A stretch of DNA of 34,569 nt from Acidimicrobiia bacterium (GTDB lineage Bacteria; Actinomycetota; Acidimicrobiia; Acidimicrobiales; AC-14). The translations under genes and the position numbers were made by a program. The stretch spans positions 1 through 34,569 of the forward strand of contig JAHFUQ010000028.1 of the NCBI GenBank assembly GCA_023265045.1, read 5' to 3'. Of this stretch, positions 23,434 through 29,657 are shown piece after piece. The notes beneath the pieces are model-generated. The model saw nothing but the letters and a program-made list of their open reading frames with translations, had not been told where the DNA came from and did not search any database. The first letter of the stretch is position 1. Every line of letters starts with the position of its first letter.

Positions 23434-24027
23434 GTGAGCACGAAAGCGTTGCACGTAGTGCGCCCTGAGCCGGGCATCGATGTCGACGCCGCCGAGCAGG
23501 CGGTGCGCCGGCTCCTGATCTCGCTGGGCGAGGACCCCAGCAGCGAGCACCTGCGCAACACGCCGCGACGGGTTGCGCACGCGTACGAGGAACTGCTCAC
23601 GCCCGTCCCGTTCACGGTGACGACGTTCCCGAACGACGAGGGCTACGACGAGCTGGTGATCGTCCGCGACATCCCGTTCAGCTCGCTTTGCGAGCACCAC
23701 CTGCTGCCGTTCCACGGCGTCGCGCACGTCGGGTACCTCCCCGGCGACCGGATCCTCGGCCTGTCCAAGCTCGCCCGGGTGGTCGAGCACTTTGCCCGCC
23801 GGCTCCAAGTACAGGAGCGGTTGACGAAACAGATCGGCGACTGGCTGACGGCGCGGCTTGCGCCCAAGGGGGCGGGCGTCGTATTGGAGGCCGAGCACCT
23901 CTGCATGTCGCTTCGAGGCGCAAAGGCGACGGGAGCCCGCACAACTACGTCGTCGCTCCACGGCCTGCTGCGCGACGACCCGCGCTCGCGGGCCGAGTTC
24001 CTCGCCCTCACGGGAGGCACCAGGTGA
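23434..24027 (+). CDS. folE: GTP cyclohydrolase I
   Basis: This 197-residue enzyme starts at GTG 23434, with AAAGGAG 7 bases upstream. It converts GTP to 7,8-dihydroneopterin triphosphate, the first step of folate and pterin synthesis. Zinc and active-site segments are seen in FSSLCEHHLLPFHGVAHVGY, ILGLSKLARVVEHFARRLQ, VQERLTKQI and LEAEHLCMSLRG. The length suits the bacterial type I enzyme. The stop overlaps the start of the GT2 gene (GTGA), an odd partner since no other folate gene is near. Confidence 0.95.
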   Translation: MSTKALHVVRPEPGIDVDAAEQAVRRLLISLGEDPSSEHLRNTPRRVAHAYEELLTPVPFTVTTFPNDEGYDELVIVRDIPFSSLCEHHLLPFHGVAHVGYLPGDRILGLSKLARVVEHFARRLQVQERLTKQIGDWLTARLAPKGAGVVLEAEHLCMSLRGAKATGARTTTSSLHGLLRDDPRSRAEFLALTGGTR

Positions 24028-24725
24028 CGATCCTCGCGACCCCGCTCGCGGCGGTCCAGACGGTCTCCGTCTGCATCCCGGCTCGCAACGAGGCGGAGAC
24101 CGTCGCCGCGACCGTCGCGGCCGCGCGGCGCTACGCCGTGGCTGACGTGCTCGTCGTCGACGACGGCTCGGTGGACGGAACCGCTCACGCCGCGAAGCGC
24201 GCAGGCGCCCGCGTCGTGCGTGCCTCCGGCGCACCCGGCAAGGGCCGCGCCATGGCGGAAGGGGCTCGGCACACGGCCGGGGATGTCGTTGTCTTTCTCG
24301 ACGCCGACGTGCGCAACTACGGCCCCGACACGATCGAGCGTCTCGTCGCGCCGCTGGCGTCAGACCCGGGGGTTGTCATGGTCAAGGGGGCCTACACCCG
24401 CCCGCTCGACGGGGTGCCGCACGAGGGCGGCCGGGTCACGCAACTCCTGGCGCGGCCCCTGCTCGAACGGCTGTTCCCCGCGCTGGGCCACCTTCGGCAG
24501 CCGCTGGCGGGCGAGGTAGCGATCCGGCGCGACGCGCTCGATGCGCTGTCGCTCGAGCCGGGCTACGGCGTCGAGATCGGGATGCTCATCGATGTTGCGA
24601 GCCGCTTTGGCCCCGCCGCCATCCGCGAGGTCGACCTGGGCGAACGAGTGCATCGCAACCGTCCCCTCGCCGAGCTCCGGCGCCAAGCGCGCGAAGTCCT
24701 CGACGCGGTGATGGACCGGACTTAA
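24024..24725 (+). CDS. GT2-family glycosyltransferase (glucosyl-3-phosphoglycerate synthase-like)
   Basis: This 233-residue GT-A enzyme is coupled to folE by a 4-bp overlap. VSVCIPARNEAETVAATV opens the fold, VLVVDDGSVDGTA binds the nucleotide, and VVVFLDADVRNY is the metal-binding DxD. The later GEVAIRRDALDAL and YGVEIGMLIDV segments resemble GpgS, which makes glucosyl-3-phosphoglycerate. It is shorter than mycobacterial GpgS (about 324 aa), so the exact product is uncertain. Predicted cytosolic. Confidence 0.85.
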   Translation: MTILATPLAAVQTVSVCIPARNEAETVAATVAAARRYAVADVLVVDDGSVDGTAHAAKRAGARVVRASGAPGKGRAMAEGARHTAGDVVVFLDADVRNYGPDTIERLVAPLASDPGVVMVKGAYTRPLDGVPHEGGRVTQLLARPLLERLFPALGHLRQPLAGEVAIRRDALDALSLEPGYGVEIGMLIDVASRFGPAAIREVDLGERVHRNRPLAELRRQAREVLDAVMDRT

Positions 24726-25035
24726 TCGAGCCGTCGCGCCAGGAGGCAGACTCGTCGTCTGGTCGGGAATGCCGGCAGCCGATCCATAGGCTGTTTGGTA
24801 CGACGACCAGTCGATCGACGTGAGCTGGTCCAGCCAATCACCCGCATCGTCACTCATACGGCCAATGTTGCCGCCGCGCTGCCCCGATCAGCTTGTTGAG
24901 CGCCGCGCAGACTGAACACGGGCGGGACGTGTAGCGACACACATGGCGGGGACGGGACGGGGGCGAAGGATGGTACCGAGCCGGTCGGCGGGCATGGCCG
25001 GCGGACCGACGGTCAGCGCCGATGTCCGTTTCGTG
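24726..25035. other. Spacer without recognisable gene between GT2 gene and island boundary
   Basis: About 310 bp. No frame on either strand shows a known motif or a convincing ribosome site. The open frames here are antisense extensions of the GT2 gene or read through the tRNA fragment. Confidence 0.6.
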
Positions 25036-25085
25036 CACACCCAGCGGAAAACAGGGGCGAAATTCGGTTAGCAGGGGGCAACCGC

Positions 25086-25132
25086 GGTCAAGGCCGAAAT
25101 AGGCCTTGACCTGCGGTTTTGCCTCAAACCGC
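25086..25132 (-). terminator. Two adjacent hairpins downstream of the tRNA 3' end
   Basis: GGTCAAGGCC (25086-25095) pairs perfectly with GGCCTTGACC (25102-25111), and GCGGTTT (25113-25119) with AAACCGC (25126-25132). The second stem abuts the CCA end. They are probably the transcription terminator of the original tRNA. In the right copy the first stem has two mismatches, while the second is intact. Confidence 0.55.
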
Positions 25133-25177
25133 TGGTGGAGGTGAGCGGACTCGAACCGCCGACTTCCATGTTGCGAA
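25133..25177 (-). pseudogene. 3' half of a tRNA gene, tRNA-Ala(CGC)-like (left copy)
   Basis: Read on the minus strand: anticodon loop TTCGCAA, 3' anticodon strand CATGG, variable loop AAGTC, T stem GGCGG, T loop TTCGAGT, CCGCT, acceptor strand CACCTCC, discriminator A and encoded CCA. U at position 70 and anticodon CGC both fit tRNA-Ala. The sequence 5' of the loop does not pair to form an anticodon stem, and no D arm or 5' acceptor strand follows. It is a fragment left by integration, not a working tRNA. Confidence 0.8.
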
Positions 25178-25499
25178 TGTCCTCGGAAACGCCGTGCTGA
25201 CCTGTGGGTATCCGCAACAGCGCAGGTCAACAGCTATGTATTCGTGACTATCAATGACCGCAACTGACCCCCCTCTGCCACGTCCCTCGGGATGAATGCG
25301 GGATGGCGGGACGGTGAGCGATCGCCGCGACCGGGACGCGACGCCCGTTGCGCGGCAGGCGTGGGCACCCTCCGGCGTCGCGCGGACCGGACGATGACGG
25401 CCTGCGCCCCCAAGCGGATGGGTTGGACCGTTTGGATGACAGCGGAGGCAGCGTCCTGCCAGTCGTTGCAATGTCGCACGGCCTAGGTAGGTTCGCCTT
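25178..25499. other. Spacer inside the island, no recognisable gene
   Basis: About 320 bp between the left repeat and the DUF4160 gene. The long minus-strand frame here is an antisense run through the DUF2442 and DUF4160 genes. I see no family motif, repeat or clear promoter. Confidence 0.5.
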
Positions 25500-25759
25500 G
25501 TGCCTCGGCTCTCCTCGTTCTACGGCATCGTGGTCTACATGTACGTGCGCGACCATGGCGTCGCTCACTTCCAGGCGCGCTACGGCGATGACGAGGTGGT
25601 GGTTGAGGTTGCGACCGGCGCGGCCTTGCGAGGCGGTCTCCCGCCCGCCCGGGCGAAGCTCGTCACGGAGTGGGCGGAGCTTCACCGGGCCGAGCTGCTT
25701 GAAGCCGGAGTCGGGCCAACAGCGGGGAGTTGCCCGGTACCATTGATCCGCTGCCATGA
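25500..25759 (+). pseudogene. DUF4160 protein, toxin-like partner, with an apparent 1-base deletion
   Basis: From GTG 25500 the frame reads PRLSSFYGIVVYMYVRDHGV followed by AHFQARYGDDEVVVEV, diagnostic of DUF4160. After residue 69 (GAA GCC at 25701-25706) family similarity stops. Inserting one base there restores EAWSRANSGELPGTIDPLP and a TGA at 25757-25759 that overlaps the next ATG (ATGA), the usual coupling of this pair. The gene may be intact with a sequencing indel, or truly frameshifted. As read, it ends at 25769 with an unrelated tail. DUF4160 genes often pair with DUF2442 genes in toxin-antitoxin-like modules. Confidence 0.75.
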
Positions 25760-26061
25760 CCTCAGGTGATCGCACCCCAGCCGTCGTCGGCGTCGCCGTG
25801 ATTCGTCCGCACGTGATGCGATTGTTGTTCGACGACGGCGTCGTTCGCGACGTCAAGTACGTTCCGGGCGAGGCCAGCGGGTCGCTGCTCGTGCCGCTCG
25901 ACGACCCTGCCTACTTCGCCCAGGTTCGCGTCGACACCGAGGCGCGCACCGTCGTCTGGCCGAACGGACTCGACCTGGCTCCTGAGGTCCTTCACGGGGA
26001 CCACGAACCCGAGAACGGAATGGGCTTCCACGACATCACGTCGGCCCACCAGCCCGCCTGA
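25756..26061 (+). CDS. DUF2442 protein (antitoxin-like partner)
   Basis: This is a 101-residue protein from ATG 25756. VIRPHVMRLLFDDGVVRDVK, followed by a PLDDPAYFAQVRVDTEARTV segment and VVWPNGLDLAPEVL, is the DUF2442 signature. In many genomes it follows DUF4160 directly. The pair is thought to act as a toxin-antitoxin or as a regulatory module, but the biochemical role is not settled. Cytosolic. Confidence 0.85.
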   Translation: MTSGDRTPAVVGVAVIRPHVMRLLFDDGVVRDVKYVPGEASGSLLVPLDDPAYFAQVRVDTEARTVVWPNGLDLAPEVLHGDHEPENGMGFHDITSAHQPA

Positions 26062-26241
26062 GTCTGGCCTTCCGTGCGGGTCCGGACAGGGATCCAAGTC
26101 GCCGCCGACTCGCTGATCCTGGATTTCAAGGACACTCCCCGCGCAGCCTTGAAGAACGCCTCGACCTGGCAGCGACTCGCCAATCGAGGTCCAGCAACTC
26201 GTACTGTTTGTCAGGTCTCGCCCAACTGGCAGGATTTCGGC

Positions 26242-26484
26242 ATGGCCCACGAGGACTTCGAGGAGATCAGGTTGCTCGATGACTGGGTTCGCCACGCCGA
26301 GCGGCATGGCGAAGTGGGGCCCTACGTGAACAAGCCCGAGGCCCAAGAACTCCACCGATGGCTGAGCGAACAACTCCCAGTCCTGGAGGTACTCGCTCGC
26401 CGAGAGGCCGGCGCGTCGCTTGCGACGCAGGTGTGGCGCTTGCGGGCCCGGGTGTCACGGGTGACGACGCCCTTGGCCCGATAG
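26242..26484 (+). CDS. Hypothetical protein, 80 aa
   Basis: I do not recognise this protein. ATG 26242 starts a mostly helical, charged protein (HEDFEEIRLLDDWVRHAERH, NKPEAQELHRWLSEQLPVLE). The frame is open back to GTG 26074, but that part looks non-coding. The last 50 bases or so overlap a relaxase-like remnant on the other strand, so the C-terminus may be read-through into decayed sequence. Confidence 0.4.
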   Translation: MAHEDFEEIRLLDDWVRHAERHGEVGPYVNKPEAQELHRWLSEQLPVLEVLARREAGASLATQVWRLRARVSRVTTPLAR

Positions 26485-26635
26485 GAGGAGTAGCCGAGTC
26501 GGTCCATCTCGGCCTCTATCTCGGCCGCCCGCTTCGAGTGGACCCCCATCGCCTCCTCGGGCACGCCGGCGATGGCCCAGTGGCCGAGCCTCCCTGAAGG
26601 GCCATGGTCCGGGACGATGCCGTAGCCGAGGCGTC
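26430..26635 (-). pseudogene. Remnant of a MobF/TraA-type conjugative relaxase
   Basis: After a stop near 26,635-26,637 the minus strand reads LGYGIVPDHGPSGRLGHWAI followed by AGVPEEAMGVHSKRAAEIEA, EMDRLGYSSYRAKGVV and TRDTRARKRH. This matches the region of MobF relaxases just after the catalytic domain, where homologues carry IAGIP, SKR, AEIE and a TR..K segment. The catalytic tyrosine and histidine triad and the helicase half are missing. It indicates that a conjugative or mobilisable element once occupied this site. Confidence 0.6.
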
Positions 26636-26687
26636 AAGCGGGCCAGACGGGTAGATCCCGAGCGCCTCTTTGCCGGCCAGGATGCCG

Positions 26688-26709
26688 TACAATCGCCGTA
26701 CAGCCGTTG
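26688..26709 (+). promoter_or_regulatory. -10 element and paired GTAC sites before the DUF1778-GNAT operon
   Basis: CCGTACA occurs twice with an 11-base period (26686-26692 and 26697-26703). Because GTAC is palindromic, this also forms an inverted repeat. TACAAT (26688-26693) inside the first copy is a good -10. The arrangement suggests autoregulation by the DUF1778 antitoxin. Confidence 0.4.
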
Positions 26710-26720
26710 AGGAGGTGGCC

Positions 26721-26990
26721 GTGGCCCGGACAGCCAGGATCGAACTGCGGGCGGATCCCGAGCGTGAGGCGAGGATCCGAACCGCGGCCCGCCTTGCCAA
26801 CCAGTCGGTGAGTTCCTTCGTGCTCGACGCCGCCTCTGAGCGGGCCAACCAGGTGCTGCGAGATGCCGCGACGACGACGGTGCCCGCCGACTACTTCGAC
26901 GAGCTGCACCGGGCGCTGAGCGATCCCCCGGCGCCCAATCCGGCGTTGCGGCGTGCCGCCCGACGGGCCCGGCAAGTCGTGCAGGCCTGA
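26721..26990 (+). CDS. DUF1778 (TacA-like) antitoxin
   Basis: GTG 26721, with GGAGG 6 bases upstream, gives 89 residues. The N-terminal TARIELRADPEREARIRTAA is the ribbon-helix-helix DNA-binding part. SVSSFVLDAASERANQVL and the C-terminal part VPADYFDELHRALSDPP, which clamps the toxin active site, follow the DUF1778 pattern. It neutralises the GNAT toxin encoded 6 bp downstream and normally represses the operon. Confidence 0.9.
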   Translation: MARTARIELRADPEREARIRTAARLANQSVSSFVLDAASERANQVLRDAATTTVPADYFDELHRALSDPPAPNPALRRAARRARQVVQA

Positions 26991-26996
26991 CCGCGC

Positions 26997-27494
26997 TTGG
27001 CGTTCACCTCCGAGGAGCTGCGCCCGGACCACGACTGCACGCGCCTCGACTCCAGCAACGACGCCCTCGACGCGTGGCTACGAGATCACGCGCTGCACGC
27101 GAGCGCAATGAACACCAGCCGGACGTTCGTGTGGCACGTCGGCGATGGCGTGGTCGTCGCCTACTTCACCCTTGCCGCGCATTTGGTCGCCCGCGCGGCC
27201 GTGTCGAAACGCACCGGGCGGGGCGGCCCAAGCATCATCCCGGCGATCCTCCTCGCCCGCCTTGCCCTCGACCGCTCACTGCAAGGGCGGGGACTCGGCG
27301 CGGAGCTTCTGTGGGACGCTCTCAGCCGAGCCGTCGCCGCCAATCGTCAGGCTGCTGCCCGGGTCGTCGTCGTGGACGCCGTCGACAAGAACGCCGCAAC
27401 GTTCTACCGGCATTTCGGTTTTGAGTCGATCCTGGGCAACGAGCTCCGGCTGGTGCAGAAGCTCAGCAGCATCGAGGCCGCGCTCCGACGTTGA
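26997..27494 (+). CDS. TacT-like GNAT toxin (tRNA acetyltransferase type)
   Basis: This is a 165-residue GNAT from TTG 26997, 6 bp after the antitoxin stop. It opens with CTRLDSSNDALDAWLRDHAL, the family's N-terminal signature. ARLALDRSLQGRGLGAELL carries the acetyl-CoA loop, and DKNAATFYRHFGFE holds the conserved Tyr. Toxins of this group acetylate the amino group of charged tRNAs and stop translation; the tRNA target here is unknown. It forms a type II toxin-antitoxin pair that would stabilise the island. Confidence 0.9.
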   Translation: MAFTSEELRPDHDCTRLDSSNDALDAWLRDHALHASAMNTSRTFVWHVGDGVVVAYFTLAAHLVARAAVSKRTGRGGPSIIPAILLARLALDRSLQGRGLGAELLWDALSRAVAANRQAAARVVVVDAVDKNAATFYRHFGFESILGNELRLVQKLSSIEAALRR

Positions 27495-27521
27495 GGTATC
27501 CACTTCGTGCCACACCCGTGC

Positions 27522-27663
27522 CACACCCAGCGGAAAACAGGGGCGAAATGCGGTTAGCAGCGGGCAACCGCGGCCAAGGCCGAAATAGGCCCTGACCTGC
27601 GGTTTTGTCCCAAACCGCTGGTGGAGGTGAGCGGACTCGAACCGCCGACTTCCACGTTGCGAA
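27522..27663. repeat. 142-bp direct repeat, right copy (candidate att site)
   Basis: This is the second copy of the repeat at 25036-25177, offset 2,486 bp, with 7 substitutions. It starts 27 bp after the GNAT toxin gene. Just before it, CGTGCCACACCC is locally doubled. It would be the junction between two tandemly integrated segments. Confidence 0.85.
27619..27663 (-). pseudogene. 3' half of a tRNA gene, tRNA-Ala(CGC)-like (right copy)
   Basis: This is identical to the left fragment except for one base: the 3' anticodon strand is CGTGG instead of CATGG. The bases just 5' of the loop (GCACC) pair with it at only three of five positions, so the anticodon stem is not properly rebuilt. No D arm or 5' acceptor strand was found within the following 400 bp on the minus strand. 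Confidence 0.8.
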
Positions 27664-28349
27664 GGTGCCAATGGTCTCCGCTTAGAACCGCTGGAGTCGT
27701 GTTGGGGCAGGTCAGAGGGCATCTCAGTTCCGTTGGAACCGGCTTCTACCGCTCTAATCCGCTCGATTTGATGGGCAGAAATATGGGCAAAGGACCCACG
27801 CAGACCTCACCAGACCTGGCGGCCCCTTGCTCCCCAGCGATGTCCCGGGATGGCCACGGATGCGTCGTCCCGGGATGGCCACGGATGCGTCTCACGATCC
27901 CGGCGCGGCTGCTCTCGTTCGCGTGGTCCCCGTCGGCGCCGCCCCCGTCACCCATCCCGTCCCACCAGTTCCCCAGCCCATCAAGGACCGCGCCCGCGGC
28001 GCCCGTCGCGACCCTGGTCGGCATCAGGCGGGTCGGCGATCCCTCGGCGACGGCGTTCGTGTGCCAGGCCGGCGAAGGCGTTGGCGAGCTGGAGTCGGGG
28101 GCGCCCGCCGTCGCGCGCCGGAATGACGCTGCCACCCTGTATATGCTCTGATACATCACGAGAAGTAACTAGAAGTCAGGGAAAAAGTGCCTCCAGCCGA
28201 GCTGTGCGAGGCGACGCATCGAACATACGTACGACTCAGCAGGCTACCCTGCTTGCCGTGCCTACGGTGCCGCGAACTTGTCACACCCTCCTGCTTTACT
28301 GCGCGAGGCCGGTCTCGGTCGACCGGGATAGTCGAGTAGAGGGAGTCTG
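27664..28349. other. 686-bp leader region of the Argonaute operon, no recognised gene
   Basis: The plus-strand frame 27621-28151 begins with the antisense translation of the tRNA fragment and is rejected. A minus-strand frame (27746-28159) has no family motif. The stretch contains a 25-bp tandem duplication and an inverted repeat TGTAT-N8-ATACA (28138-28155) that could be an operator. No strong -35/-10 pair stands out before ATG 28350. Confidence 0.5.
27842..27891. repeat. 25-bp perfect tandem duplication
   Basis: The unit GTCCCGGGATGGCC ACGGATGCGTC occurs twice without gap (27842-27866 and 27867-27891). It contains the palindrome CCCGGG. It may be a slippage product or paired binding sites. 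Confidence 0.85.
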
Positions 28350-29657
28350 ATGCCGACCCAATCGAGTAATCAGCGAACAGGGACACAAGCAGAGGCGTTC
28401 GTCGCCAAGGCTGTTGCAGACATGGGCTTCCTTTGGCATGGCCGTCACCTGGACTTCGGGATCGACGGTGAGATCGAGATCGTCGACCGCGATGACAAGG
28501 TGACGGGAGCCCTTGTCCTTGCTCAGGTCAAGGGCACGAGGGGTCGGTTCCCCGGCGAGACGGCTGACGTGTTCCACATCTCAGTGCGCGCCGACCACAT
28601 CGAGTACTGGACCGCATCCAACGTCCCGGTCGTCATCGTCTGCGTGAACACCACTCGCCAGGAAGCATGGTGGAAGCGAGCGGACACTTGGTTCGCCGAT
28701 CCGAAGAAGCGTGCACAGCGCGTCATCGAGTTCGACAAAGAACTCGATCAGTTCAACGGCGCGGCGGCATTCCGTCTTGCAGCAGTCGCCACACCGGAAG
28801 AGAAGCCGTTGCCGCTCTTGCATGGCGACGAGCTGTTGGTGTCGAACCTTCTGGAGGTCGACCACTCCGCGCCAATCATCCATTCTGCTCCGACGGACTG
28901 CCAGGACCGAGGCGAGGCATGGGAGCGGATGCGGGAGAATGAGAGCTTCGAGGGCGGATTCAATTTGTTGGGTGGACGGATCTACTCGTTCTGTCCACTG
29001 GACAGCGGACCGCTCAGCGTGCTGCGCACAGGTCCTGTTGAGCCGATTGAGGTCGGTCGATGGGCCGGCAGCGACGAGGCAGACGTTCGTCGCGGTTTCG
29101 TGGCCCTCCTCAATTTCACGCTCCGCGCCATACACCACGAAGAACTCGCCTGGCACCACAAGAAGAGGATTGTCTACGTTCCTGCGACGGACGATCTGAC
29201 AACGAAGAAGATCAAGGGTCGAGCCCCGAAGAGCCGGGGCCGGGCCTTTTTCACGGCCTACACGGCTCGGGACGATGTCAACAAGGTCCGCTATTGCAAG
29301 CACTACGCAGCCGACCTGGCGTTTCGCCGCTGGGACGGACAATGGTTCTTGGAGATCAATCCGACCTACCACTACACGATCGACGGAATTCGGGAATCGC
29401 TCTTTGAGGGTGAGTACCTCGCCGGCATCAAGCGGCTTGAACGCAACCGCGCTGTGCTTGACCTCGTTCGAGCGTGGGCGGACTTCCTGAAGGGCCGCGA
29501 GCAGGGAACGCTCCTCCGGCCCAGCGACGACCGAATCGTGTTCCGTGAGCTCGCGACCGTGAGGATCGATGCGAGAATTGACGAGTCCGTCTGGATCGTC
29601 GCAGCTCAAGACTCGGACGACGAGTCGCCTGACGGTGCCCTGGAACTTGGCGCATGA
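28350..29657 (+). CDS. DUF4365 nuclease-APAZ effector (DREN-APAZ) of a SPARDA-type short Argonaute system
   Basis: This is a 435-residue protein from ATG 28350 (AGGGAG upstream). Residues 8-150 form a DUF4365 PD-(D/E)XK nuclease: Glu15 in TQAEAFVA, Asp39 in DFGIDGEIEI and the Gln59-x-Lys61 pair in LAQVKGT. Residues of about 170-430 have no enzyme motif and fit an APAZ region, which pairs with short Argonautes. In SPARDA, guide-loaded Argonaute recognising target DNA unleashes this nuclease on DNA and RNA, killing the invaded cell. The stop overlaps the Argonaute start (ATGA). Base composition is more AT-rich than the left half of the window, suggesting transfer. Confidence 0.88.
   Translation: MPTQSSNQRTGTQAEAFVAKAVADMGFLWHGRHLDFGIDGEIEIVDRDDKVTGALVLAQVKGTRGRFPGETADVFHISVRADHIEYWTASNVPVVIVCVNTTRQEAWWKRADTWFADPKKRAQRVIEFDKELDQFNGAAAFRLAAVATPEEKPLPLLHGDELLVSNLLEVDHSAPIIHSAPTDCQDRGEAWERMRENESFEGGFNLLGGRIYSFCPLDSGPLSVLRTGPVEPIEVGRWAGSDEADVRRGFVALLNFTLRAIHHEELAWHHKKRIVYVPATDDLTTKKIKGRAPKSRGRAFFTAYTARDDVNKVRYCKHYAADLAFRRWDGQWFLEINPTYHYTIDGIRESLFEGEYLAGIKRLERNRAVLDLVRAWADFLKGREQGTLLRPSDDRIVFRELATVRIDARIDESVWIVAAQDSDDESPDGALELGA

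Larger units (their letters stand above)
25036..25177. repeat. 142-bp direct repeat, left copy (candidate att site)
   Basis: This copy matches 27522-27663 at 135 of 142 positions without gaps. It contains the 3' half of a tRNA gene (minus strand) and about 97 bp of the sequence that follows the CCA end. Two hairpins lie in that part: 25086-25111 (10-bp stem, 6-base loop) and 25113-25132 (GCGGTTT/AAACCGC). A duplicated tRNA 3' end with its flank is the standard product of integrase-mediated island insertion. By orientation this copy marks the chromosome/island boundary. Confidence 0.85.

Noticed and set aside
24850-25230. 126-aa minus-strand frame containing GSRRFESAHLHQRF
   Set aside because: It is the sense-strand translation of the tRNA fragment and its flank; a non-coding artefact.
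25178-27521. Integrase or transposase gene between the repeats
   Set aside because: None of the frames there shows tyrosine recombinase, serine recombinase or DDE transposase motifs. The integrase may lie outside the window.
27619-28000. Transfer-messenger RNA (ssrA) at the right repeat
   Set aside because: A CACCTCC-A-CCA end with U70 also suits tmRNA, but no matching 5' end, tag reading frame or characteristic 5' sequence follows on the minus strand. The 5-base variable loop and CGC anticodon loop fit tRNA-Ala better.
27621-28151. 176-aa plus-strand frame beginning EVSGLEPPTSTLRR
   Set aside because: Its start is the antisense translation of the tRNA 3' fragment, a common false protein. 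The rest is low complexity.
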